64,000 nt of DNA, taken from contig PLIO01000214.1 of the NCBI GenBank assembly GCA_003140075.1, positions 1 to 64,000 on the forward strand. Direction: 5' to 3'. The DNA is from Acidobacteriaceae bacterium (lineage in GTDB: Bacteria > Acidobacteriota > Terriglobia > Terriglobales > Acidobacteriaceae). Below, piece by piece: positions 50,502-58,438 of this stretch. The position numbers were made by a program, and so were the translations under genes. Position 1 is the first letter of the stretch, and every line of letters begins with the position of its first letter. The notes beneath the pieces are model-generated. The model saw only the letters and a program-made list of their open reading frames with translations, had not been told where the DNA came from and ran no database searches.

Positions 50502-52469
50502 ATGTTCGGCCGCGACGACAAAGTATCGGAATTCCGCCTGACGGCGGCGCAGTACGCGATCCTGGCCATCTTCCTGGTGCTGGCTTACGGACTGTGGAAG
50601 CTGCAGGTGATGGAGAGCGGCTATTACGCCACCGCGGCCGAAAAGAACCGCATTCGCAATGTTCCAATTCTCGCGCCTCGCGGCAAAATTCTGGACCGCG
50701 AAGGGCGCGTCATCGTCGACAACTATCCGTCCTTCTCGGCCTTGTTGCTGCGCGATTCTTCGCGCGATCTCAATGGCGATGCGGATTTGATTGCGCAGGG
50801 TTTGCATCTTGATCCCAACGAAGTGCGTACGCGCATCCGCCACTTCGCTTCCATGCCGCAATACCAGCCGATCTTTCTGAAAGAAGACATCACTCCCGAC
50901 GAGTTGGCCTTCGTCGATGCGCATCGCAACGAATTGCCGGAACTGGATACGATCATGGCGCACCGGCGGCTGTATCCGCGCAACGGATTTCTGGCGCATC
51001 TGATCGGCTACGTCGGCGAAGTGACGGAGGACATGCTGAACCAGCCGCAGTTCGAACTTTATAACCCCGGAGATGTTGTTGGAGTTAGCGGCGTGGAGCG
51101 GCAGTACAACGACGCATTGATGGGAAAGAACGGAGCGCGGCGGGCGCTGGTCAACAGCCATGGACGGGAAGTTGGGCTGCTGGGGGAAACGGAAGCAATT
51201 CCGGGAAAACAGTTGAAGCTCACGATCGACATCGATCTGCAGATTGCGGCCGAGGAAGCGCTCGACGGGAAGAACGGCGCCATCGTTGCGATGGACCCGC
51301 GCACGGGAGAAATCCTGGCGATGGTGAGCCGGCCGACGTTCGATCCGAACGATTTTGCGGTGCGTGTTTCGCGCGATGAGTGGAACAAGCTGGTGACCGA
51401 TCCGGACAAACCGCTGCTGAATAAAGCAATTCAGGCACAGCTGGCGCCGGGCTCGACGTTCAAGATCATCATGTCGGTTGCGGGCTGGCAGGAAGGGATT
51501 GCGCAGACGCTGCATGTGAACTGCACCGGCGGCGCGGAGTTCTACGGACGACGGTTCGGCTGCTGGGTGAAAAGTGGACACGGCCCGGTCACTCTGGAGA
51601 AAGCGATCTACCAGTCTTGCGACGTATTCTTTTATACCTTGGCGGAAAAGTTAGGCATCGAGCGCATTGCAAAATATGCTACCGCTCTCGGGCTGGGAGA
51701 GAAGACCGGCATTGACCTGCCGAACGAAGTGAGCGGCGTGATGCCGTCGGAAGAGTGGAAGATTAAGAATTTCAAACAGAAGTGGTTCGCGGGGGAAACA
51801 ATTTCGGTGGGCATCGGGCAGGGCGCGGTGGCAATTACGCCGGTGCAATTGCTACGTGCCGTCGCGGCGATTTCCATGGGCGGAAAGATGGTTGTGCCGC
51901 ACGTGGTCGACCCGCAGGAACTTCCCAGCGGATACGTCGAGACCAGCCACGTTACCGAAACCAAGAATATTCCGATTGATCCCAACGGGTGGACTTTCAT
52001 TACGGACGCGATGTCGCGAGTGTTGCTGCCGGAAGGTACGGCGCCCTCGGCTCATATTCCTGGGATTGATATAGCCGGCAAGACGGGATCAGCGCAGATT
52101 GTCTCGCTGGCCACGCGCGCCAGGTTCAAGAATGCCGAAGATCTCGCGCAGAATGGATGGTTCGTGGGGTTCACGCCGCGGCGTAATCCGGATGTGATTG
52201 TGTGTGTGTTATTCGAAGGCGGTGAGCACGGGAAACTGGCGGCGCGCATCGCAACGCAGGTGTTGAAGGCCTATGTGGACAAGCAGCACCGTCTGCCCCA
52301 GAAGATGGTGGAGAAGCCGAAGGGTGATGGCAAGGTCGACATCGGCGCTTTGTGGACGGCGCCCGGCGGCGATGGCGATAAATTGGAAGGGGGGCGGTTT
52401 GTGATCGATCTGCCGAAGAAGCCGCTGGTGGCGGCGACGGCTGCGCCGGGGATGGTCAGTGCCCGGTAG
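50502..52469 (+). CDS. mrdA: Penicillin-binding protein 2 (elongasome transpeptidase)
   Basis: A 655-residue class B PBP. The N-terminal membrane helix is AAQYAILAIFLVLAYGLWKL, followed by NRIRNVPILAPRGKILDREG, the dimer/pedestal signature. Transpeptidase motifs are in order: APGSTFKIIMS (SxxK), YQSCDVFFY (SxD in place of SxN), and AGKTGSAQIVS (KTG). It crosslinks lateral wall peptidoglycan with RodA. The operon order supports mrdA. A C-terminal tail (PKKPLVAATAAPGMVSAR) is unremarkable. Confidence 0.97.
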   Translation: MFGRDDKVSEFRLTAAQYAILAIFLVLAYGLWKLQVMESGYYATAAEKNRIRNVPILAPRGKILDREGRVIVDNYPSFSALLLRDSSRDLNGDADLIAQGLHLDPNEVRTRIRHFASMPQYQPIFLKEDITPDELAFVDAHRNELPELDTIMAHRRLYPRNGFLAHLIGYVGEVTEDMLNQPQFELYNPGDVVGVSGVERQYNDALMGKNGARRALVNSHGREVGLLGETEAIPGKQLKLTIDIDLQIAAEEALDGKNGAIVAMDPRTGEILAMVSRPTFDPNDFAVRVSRDEWNKLVTDPDKPLLNKAIQAQLAPGSTFKIIMSVAGWQEGIAQTLHVNCTGGAEFYGRRFGCWVKSGHGPVTLEKAIYQSCDVFFYTLAEKLGIERIAKYATALGLGEKTGIDLPNEVSGVMPSEEWKIKNFKQKWFAGETISVGIGQGAVAITPVQLLRAVAAISMGGKMVVPHVVDPQELPSGYVETSHVTETKNIPIDPNGWTFITDAMSRVLLPEGTAPSAHIPGIDIAGKTGSAQIVSLATRARFKNAEDLAQNGWFVGFTPRRNPDVIVCVLFEGGEHGKLAARIATQVLKAYVDKQHRLPQKMVEKPKGDGKVDIGALWTAPGGDGDKLEGGRFVIDLPKKPLVAATAAPGMVSAR

Positions 52470-52573
52470 CGAGTACCCAGTACCTAATACCTTGGGGAAC
52501 CAATGATGGCGGTGAAAGAGAGTGCGCGGATGGAGGGTGATGCTCGGTACTCGGTACTGGGTACTCAGTATTC
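52469..52573. repeat. mrdA-rodA junction inverted repeat, GGTACT type
   Basis: Left arm GCGAGTACCCAGTACCTAAT begins at the last base of the PBP2 TAG; right arm GCTCGGTACTCGGTACTGGG (from about 52542) ends next to the rodA ATG. It uses the same GGTACT word as the 20.8-kb and 48.5-kb loci. Confidence 0.8.
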
Positions 52574-53671
52574 ATGAGCCGCTACGTTTCATTTCGCGAT
52601 TTTGACTGGCTGCTGCTGGTCTTTGTGCTCATGATCTGTGGGCTGGGCATCATGGAAATTCGCAGCGCGACGGTGCACACCAAGTTTGCCGGATCGCACG
52701 TGAAGCAGATCTATTGGGTTTTAGCGGGAGTGGGGATGATGTTTGCCATCAGTGCCGTGAACTACCAGGCGCTGCTCGATAGGATCCATTGGTTTTATAT
52801 TGCGGCGGTCGCTTCGCTCATGGCTGTGCTGATCTTCGGGCAGAAGTATCTGGGAGCGCGGCGTTGGATCAAGATGCCGGGCGGCAACCACTTCCAGCCC
52901 TCCGAGTGGGTGAAGCTGATCCTGATTCTGGCGATGGCCAAGTATTTTGCCGATTTGCGGCATCGCGAACTCTCCTGGTCGGACTTTATTAAGGCCGGCG
53001 CCATTGTCGGCATTCCGATGCTGATGGTGCTGGCGCAGCCCGATCTCGGGACCGCACTGACTTATATTCCTATAGCCATCATGGGAGTTTTCCTGGGTGG
53101 AATGCAGTGGAGACAGGGGCTGTTGGTGGCTGTTCTGGCGGGAATCGCGGTAGGCGCGGTATTTTTTGTCCCCCGGGTTCACGTTCTCAAGACCTACCAG
53201 AAGCAGCGGCTGACCAGCTTTATCGATCCCGAACTTGATCCGCAGGGGACGGGGTACCAAGTTGAGCAATCCAAGATTGCGGTGGGTTCGGGAGGGCTGT
53301 GGGGCGGGAAAGGCTCGCAAACACACGGGGCTTTCCTGCCCGTCCCGCAAACGGATTTTATTTTTGCGGCATTTTCCGAGGAGCATGGATTCGTGGGCGC
53401 GCTGGGGGTTCTGCTGTTATACTTCATAGTGCTGATGCGTTTGACGCAGAACGCGCAAACAGCGCCCGACCGCGCTGGCACGTTCGTGGTGATGGGTGTG
53501 GTGGCTGTGCTTAGCTTCCATATCCTGGTCAACGTCGGCATGGTGGTCGGTTTTATGCCGGTCACCGGAATACCCTTGCCGCTGATGAGTTACGGTGGGT
53601 CTTCGGTTTTGTTCATGTTCCTGGCGCTGGGGATGGTAATGAATGTTCGAATGCGCCGGTTTGTGAATTAG
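52574..53671 (+). CDS. rodA: RodA peptidoglycan polymerase
   Basis: A 365-residue SEDS glycosyltransferase with about ten membrane segments. Conserved parts include ARRWIKMPGGNHFQPSEWVK, VLAQPDLGTALTYIPIAIMG, FIDPELDPQGTGYQVEQSKI and PVTGIPLPLMSYGGSSVLFM. It polymerises lipid II glycan strands for the lateral wall as partner of PBP2. Both are in the mreBCD cluster, so the whole elongation machine except RodZ is encoded here. Confidence 0.97.
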   Translation: MSRYVSFRDFDWLLLVFVLMICGLGIMEIRSATVHTKFAGSHVKQIYWVLAGVGMMFAISAVNYQALLDRIHWFYIAAVASLMAVLIFGQKYLGARRWIKMPGGNHFQPSEWVKLILILAMAKYFADLRHRELSWSDFIKAGAIVGIPMLMVLAQPDLGTALTYIPIAIMGVFLGGMQWRQGLLVAVLAGIAVGAVFFVPRVHVLKTYQKQRLTSFIDPELDPQGTGYQVEQSKIAVGSGGLWGGKGSQTHGAFLPVPQTDFIFAAFSEEHGFVGALGVLLLYFIVLMRLTQNAQTAPDRAGTFVVMGVVAVLSFHILVNVGMVVGFMPVTGIPLPLMSYGGSSVLFMFLALGMVMNVRMRRFVN

Positions 53672-54125
53672 CTGGGTTGACCAAGATTGGTTAACCAAGA
53701 TTGGATGAACCAGGATTGGCTAGCCAGCTAACAGGTTCATGAGTCGTGAACCGGGAAGACGGCAGGGAGCAGTCGCTGCGCTGGCTAGGCGCAGCCCCAA
53801 AAAATATCGATCGCCCTCGCGTAAAGGGGGCATTTCACCGGCCAGTCGAGCAGTCGAGGGCCGGGCAGGATTGAAGCAATAAAGCTGCTGGCAGGGAAAC
53901 GGCCCCCCGACCGGAAACGGTCTGAGAGTGCGGTCACAAACCCGGCAGACGAAAAGCGAACAGTGCAGAAGATACCCAAGCTTGTGCAGCGGACTCGGAC
54001 AGGGAGAAACCTCCCCGGCCCCAGCCGTCCCCCATGCGGGGCCAGCATCGCGAAGCTCGATCCTCCCGTTTCCTTCCTTGCTTCGCCCCGGTGAAACCCG
54101 TCTATTCGGCGGGACCGGAGTGTCC
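53672..54125 (+). promoter_or_regulatory. Long leader of the RNase E/G gene
   Basis: A 454-bp non-coding stretch. Its start has three near-tandem AACCAAGATTGG-like words between TTAGCTGG (53669) and CCAGCTAA (53724). The remainder is GC-rich with inverted segments such as GGCCCCAGCCGTCCCCCATG near CCGGTG. The open frame from 53928 has no known homologous motif before the conserved MNKELFVSS at 54126. RNase E leaders can mediate autoregulation in other bacteria; that is only an analogy here. Confidence 0.4.
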
Positions 54126-56975
54126 ATGAACAAAGAGTTATTTGTATCTTCCACGCCTCACGAAACCAAGGTGGGGCTGGTGGAAGACGATCTGCTCGCG
54201 GAAATCTACCTCGAGCGCGAAAATGAATACACATTAGCCGGGTCCATCTATAAGGGCCGCGTCACGCGCGTGCTGCCCGGCATGCAGTCTGCCTTCGTTG
54301 ACATCGGCCTGGAGCGCGATGCCTTCCTCTACGTTTCCGACTTTATGGAGTTGGAAGAGCACGACGAAGATTTGACCGACGTGGTACCGGCGAATCGTGG
54401 GGTGCAGGATCTGCGGCCGCAAGCGGCGCCTGCCGAGAGCTCGTCTTCGGGAGCGCCATCCTCTGAGGAATTCGGCGCGGTTGAGCCGGAGGCCAAGTTC
54501 GAGGAAGAGGAACAGGCGGAAGGTCAACCTTCGATATCCGCCGAGGCCGTGCCGGCGCCCAGCGGTGGGGATTCTCAAGAACGCGAACGGGGAGGCTGGC
54601 GCGGACGGCGCCGCCGCCGTGGCGGACGCCGTGACGGCCGCAGCGAAGGCCGTGGCGAAGGCCGTAGCGAAGGAAGAGGCGACGGACGAAACGAAGGACG
54701 GGATCGCGTGGCGGAGCCGCAAGTAGCGCGGCCTGTGACAGAGAGTGTTGCGCCTCCAGCGCCTCGTCCCCAGGAGCCGCGCCGAACCCAGCAGTTTGGA
54801 CCACCGGCGGGGTACCAGCCGATATTGCTTCCGGGAGAATCGATCTCCAAGTACCGGGGCCTGGTGCAGCCACAGGCGGTGCAGGAGCAGGGTTACCGGC
54901 AGGATCGAAGTTCCCAACCAGATCACGACCCGAATCCAGCACCAACTCCCGAACCGACCGCCGAGTCGGCCGCGCCGATTGCCGCCACCTTCCCGCAAGA
55001 CGAACCGATCTTCGCCGAGACCTCGGTAGAACCTCTGCATGAACAACACCACGACGCGCAGCCTGTGCAGGAAGACCCAGCCGAGTCGGCTTCGACTTCG
55101 ACATCCGTGGACTGGAATCGGGAATTTCACCGGCGCGATGCGGTGAGTGCCGGGGTTTCTGCTGCGCCTGACTCTGCGGCTGAAATCATCGAAGAGGTTG
55201 TCGAGGAAGAAGTTGTCGAAGAGGAAGACCGTATCGTCGCCGTCCCCGAGCATTCTGGCCGGGGTTTGGCTCCGGCTGTGCCGCAGGCTGCGGCGTTCGC
55301 CACGGCGGGCACGCTCGAAGAAGAGACCATCGACGAGGACGAAGTGGATACCGTGCGCTACGAAGAATCCTCCGACGAAGGCTACGACGAGTTTGAAGAG
55401 GAGACGCGAGCGGCTGGTCAACCTGGTTTGGAAACCGTGCAGCGCCAGCTTGCCGAAGTTCGCGCGACGGTGGAGGAGATCCACATGTCATCTTTAGCGG
55501 AGGCGGGCGTAGCGCCTGCGGAAGGCAGCGCACCCGAGGGCGAGGAAGACTCCGAGGAATTGGAACTGGAAGAAGCGCAAGCACAAGCCGAGGCTCTGCT
55601 TGATGCCGAAGCTGGTGGAACCGGCGCGGTCGATGTCCGAGCGGAGGTTCGCGCTCCCGCCGGAACGGCTGGTTACACCCAGCGTGCGCCTCGTCCGCGG
55701 CCCGGTTTCGACCGGCAGCGCGGCGGACGCCGCGGGGGTGGGCGGCGCTTCCCGCGCCGCGAGTCTCATGAAGTTCCGAAGATCAGTGACCTCTTGAAAG
55801 AGGGGCAGGAAATTTTGGTGCAGATTGCCAAGGAGCCCATCGGCAAGAAAGGCGCGCGCATCACCAGCCACATCGCGCTGCCGGGACGCTTCCTGGTCTA
55901 TATGCCGACGGTGAACCACACCGGGGTTTCGCGCAAGATCGCGTCGGACGAGGAGCGGCAGCGGCTGAAGCGCATCGTGATGAGCGAGCGCGATAACGGC
56001 CAGGGCGGTTTCATCGTTCGCACGGCCGCGCAGAACGCCAGTGAAGACGAACTGCGCGCCGACATCCGTTTTCTGAAAGGTTTGTGGAACGACATCAAGA
56101 GCCGCGCCGAGGCTTCGAAACCTCCGGCGCTGATCTATCACGATCTCAACGTGGTCGAGCGTGTGCTGCGCGATCAGGTCACCAGCGATTTCTCTGTAAT
56201 CTGGGTCGATACCGAACCGGAATACGAGCGCATTCTGCGCTTCTTCAACCGCTTCCAGCCCGGACTGGTGAAGCGCGTGAAGCTCTACACCAAAGAGACG
56301 CCGCTGTTCGAGCAGTTCGGCTTGAAAGAAGAGATGGACAAGGCGCTGAAGTCGAAAGTCTGGCTGAAGAGCGGCGGCTACATCGTCATCAACCAGACCG
56401 AGGCCTTGGTGGCCATCGACATCAACACCGGAAAATATGTCGGTAAAACTTCGCGCCTGGAAGATACCATCGTCAAAACCAACGTGGATGCGATCAAGGA
56501 GATCGTGCGCCAGATTCGCCTGCGCGATCTGGGCGGCATCATCATCATCGACTTCATCGATATGGATGAGCGCCGCAACCGCCAGCGCGTGATGCAGGCC
56601 CTCGAAGAAGAACTTCGCCATGACCGCGCGCCGTCAAAAGTTCTTCAGTTCAACGATTTCGGCCTGGTCGCCATTACACGCAAACGCGTGAAGCAATCGC
56701 TGGAACGCACCATCGGCGCGCCCTGTCCCTATTGCCAGTCGACCGGCTACGTAAAGTCGCTGACCACGGTCGCCAATGAGATTTACGTCGAGATGCGCAA
56801 GATGGCCAAGCATCTGGAGCAGGAAGACGTAATGCTGCGCGTGCATCCCGATGTTGCGAAAGAACTGAAAGCCAACAACGGCCGCCTGCTGAACGAGATG
56901 GAAGAGCTAACCAAGCGCACCATCATCGTAAAGAGCGATCCAGCGGTGCATCAGGAGCAGTTCGATATTAACTAG
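54126..56975 (+). CDS. rng: Ribonuclease E/G with a very large insert in its S1 domain
   Basis: A 949-residue RNase E/G. The N terminus (MNKELFVSSTPHETKVGLVE, then AGSIYKGRVTRVLPGMQSAF) is the first half of the S1 domain. Residues about 83-545 are an acidic and Arg/Gly-rich insert (GRSEGRGEGRSEGRGDGR; SDEGYDEFEEETR). The S1 domain then resumes at PKISDLLKEGQEILVQIAKE. Catalytic Asp segments are ALVAIDINTGKYVGKT and IIIIDFIDMDERRNRQ, and the zinc link is APCPYCQSTGYVKS. It processes rRNA and decays mRNA from 5'-monophosphate ends. Its 3' end is duplicated at 57813-58140. Confidence 0.95.
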   Translation: MNKELFVSSTPHETKVGLVEDDLLAEIYLERENEYTLAGSIYKGRVTRVLPGMQSAFVDIGLERDAFLYVSDFMELEEHDEDLTDVVPANRGVQDLRPQAAPAESSSSGAPSSEEFGAVEPEAKFEEEEQAEGQPSISAEAVPAPSGGDSQERERGGWRGRRRRRGGRRDGRSEGRGEGRSEGRGDGRNEGRDRVAEPQVARPVTESVAPPAPRPQEPRRTQQFGPPAGYQPILLPGESISKYRGLVQPQAVQEQGYRQDRSSQPDHDPNPAPTPEPTAESAAPIAATFPQDEPIFAETSVEPLHEQHHDAQPVQEDPAESASTSTSVDWNREFHRRDAVSAGVSAAPDSAAEIIEEVVEEEVVEEEDRIVAVPEHSGRGLAPAVPQAAAFATAGTLEEETIDEDEVDTVRYEESSDEGYDEFEEETRAAGQPGLETVQRQLAEVRATVEEIHMSSLAEAGVAPAEGSAPEGEEDSEELELEEAQAQAEALLDAEAGGTGAVDVRAEVRAPAGTAGYTQRAPRPRPGFDRQRGGRRGGGRRFPRRESHEVPKISDLLKEGQEILVQIAKEPIGKKGARITSHIALPGRFLVYMPTVNHTGVSRKIASDEERQRLKRIVMSERDNGQGGFIVRTAAQNASEDELRADIRFLKGLWNDIKSRAEASKPPALIYHDLNVVERVLRDQVTSDFSVIWVDTEPEYERILRFFNRFQPGLVKRVKLYTKETPLFEQFGLKEEMDKALKSKVWLKSGGYIVINQTEALVAIDINTGKYVGKTSRLEDTIVKTNVDAIKEIVRQIRLRDLGGIIIIDFIDMDERRNRQRVMQALEEELRHDRAPSKVLQFNDFGLVAITRKRVKQSLERTIGAPCPYCQSTGYVKSLTTVANEIYVEMRKMAKHLEQEDVMLRVHPDVAKELKANNGRLLNEMEELTKRTIIVKSDPAVHQEQFDIN

Positions 56976-57004
56976 CTGTCAGCCGTCAGCTGTCAGCCAT
57001 CAGT

Positions 57005-57054
57005 GCCCATGTGGGGACAGCCGCCCTCGGCTGTCCCGCCGGGCGAAGCCCGGC
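57005..57054. repeat. CATGTGGGGACAGCCGCCCT repeat, full copy
   Basis: Contains GGGACAGCCGCCCTCGGCTG and the GCCGGGCGAAGCCCGGC stem. A GTCAGCCGTCAGCTGTCAGC tandem precedes it. This segment is the non-coding part of the duplicated block. Confidence 0.7.
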
Positions 57055-57204
57055 AGTTGCCTGCGCCACGGGAATCTTAGCTCCCCGCTTTGGAAGGGCA
57101 CGGCTTCTGCCGTGCCGCAAAGAGCACCTCAACGTGGGGATCGCGCGAAGCGGCCATCAAAATGAATGTGACAACTGACAACATACGGTTTACAGTATAG
57201 TCAG

Positions 57205-57481
57205 ATGGTGAGAAGCTTCAAGCATCGAGGCCTGAAGCGGCTCTTCGAACGTGACGACCGCAGCGGCATACGTCCTGATCTGGTGGATACGGTTCAGGAA
57301 GTTGACCGTGTTTGATGATGCAGCGGCGCCCCAGGACCTGAATCTCCTCGGGTATCGTCTGCATCCGCTCAAAGGCGGCCTGAAAGGGTTCTGGTCCGTG
57401 ACGGTACGAGCCAACTGGCGCATCATTTTTCGTTTTGAAGAGACGGACGTCTTTGACGTTGAACTGATCGACTACCACTAG
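57205..57481 (+). pseudogene. higB: HigB-type toxin with a frameshift
   Basis: ATG at 57205 opens VRSFKHRGLKRLFERDDRSG and IRPDLVDTVQ, the usual HigB start. The frame then breaks near 57297; the rest continues one base out of register as KLTVFDDAAAPQDLNLLGYR and LHPLKGGLKGFWSVTVRANW, ending [19 protein letters not shown]. Joined together it is a full-length RelE/HigB-like ribosome-dependent mRNA interferase. One extra base (or a sequencing error) inactivates it. CTGACA and TATAGT 15 bp apart lie just upstream. Confidence 0.8.
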
Positions 57482-57495
57482 TCAGGAGAAACACT

Positions 57496-57798
57496 GTGCC
57501 CATGAAAAACCCCGCCCATCCCGGACGCATCGTCCGAAGTGCCTGCCTTGAGCCTTTGGGATTGTCGATTACGGAGGGTGCAAGAATTCTAGGTGTCACC
57601 CGGCAGACCCTGACCAAAATCGTCAACGGCAGGTCCGGCATTAGTGCAGAAATGGCGATTCGGCTAACCAAGGCGTTCGGCAGCACCGCAGAAACTTGGG
57701 TACGCATGCAGGCGAGTTACGATCTTGCGCAGGCCCGGAAAGCCGAGAGCAAAATTAAGGTCCGACGCCAGCACGTGCCACAAGAGTTGCACGCGTGA
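57496..57798 (+). CDS. higA: HigA-family antitoxin
   Basis: A 100-residue XRE-type antitoxin 14 bp after Hig[21 protein letters not shown] and [20 protein letters not shown] form the HigA start and helix-turn-helix; [20 protein letters not shown] and [14 protein letters not shown] are conserved. It should bind HigB and repress the operon. The antitoxin frame is intact while the toxin is broken. Confidence 0.93.
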   Translation: MPMKNPAHPGRIVRSACLEPLGLSITEGARILGVTRQTLTKIVNGRSGISAEMAIRLTKAFGSTAETWVRMQASYDLAQARKAESKIKVRRQHVPQELHA

Positions 57799-57812
57799 AT
57801 TAAGGTCTTTCC

Positions 57813-57986
57813 AAGATGGCCAAGCATCTCGAACAAGAGGATGCAATGCTGCGCGGGTATCCCGATGTGGCGAGAGAATTGAAAGCCAACAACGGCCGCC
57901 TGCTGAACGAGATGGAAGAACTGACCAAGCGCACGATCATCGCGAAGAGCGATCCGGCGTTGCATCAGGAGCAGGTTCGATATTAA
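57813..57986 (+). pseudogene. Second copy of the 3' end of the RNase E/G gene
   Basis: Reads MAKHLEQEDAMLRGYPDVAR, ELKANNGRLLNEMEELTKRT, then IIAKSDPALHQEQ, against the rng terminus MAKHLEQEDVMLRVHPDVAK. It corresponds to 56799-56975. Synonymous differences are frequent, so it is not a recent tandem copy. A base insertion (GAGCAGGTTCGATATTAA) shifts the last codons. Confidence 0.9.
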
Positions 57987-58140
57987 CTAGCTGCCAGCTA
58001 TCAGCTGTCAGCCACCAGTGCCCATGTGGGACAGCCGCCCTCGGCTGTTCGCCGGGCGAAGCCCGGCAGCCTGCCTGCGGCCCACGGCAGTCCTTTGCTC
58101 CCGCTTTGAAAGGGCGCGACTTCCAGCCGCGCCGCCAGAG
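57987..58140. repeat. Duplicated non-coding segment downstream of the rng copy
   Basis: Continues the match with 56976-57120: CAGCTGTCAGCCACCAGTGC, ACAGCCGCCCTCGGCTGTTC and GGGCGAAGCCCGGCAGCCTG. Beyond about 58140, up to 58438, no gene or further duplicate was seen. Confidence 0.8.
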
Positions 58141-58438
58141 CCATTAAACGCGATGCCTTCGGTTTCCGAAGGACGGTTCACCTCACCAAGCTTCACCAGA
58201 CGGGCCACCCGTATGCGCTAACTTAAGCGGTCCGGGCTTGCAGTGCACTGCTGGCTTTTCAGCAGTCAGTTTCTCGACAGTCATACTCAATCTTTGGCCC
58301 GCCGTCCCCGGATGAGCTGCAGGTCCTGCCCTTGCCGGCAAGCGTGGGAAGACCGGCAGACGAGCAGAAAAATGCGGAGCCTTGGGACCGGCTCCGCCGG
58401 GATATTGGGTGAAAGTACACCCGCCAAGGACCAGGCTA

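Noticed and set aside
54234-55484. 416-codon minus-strand frame opposite RNase E/G
   Set aside because: It mirrors the low-complexity insert and has no independent features.
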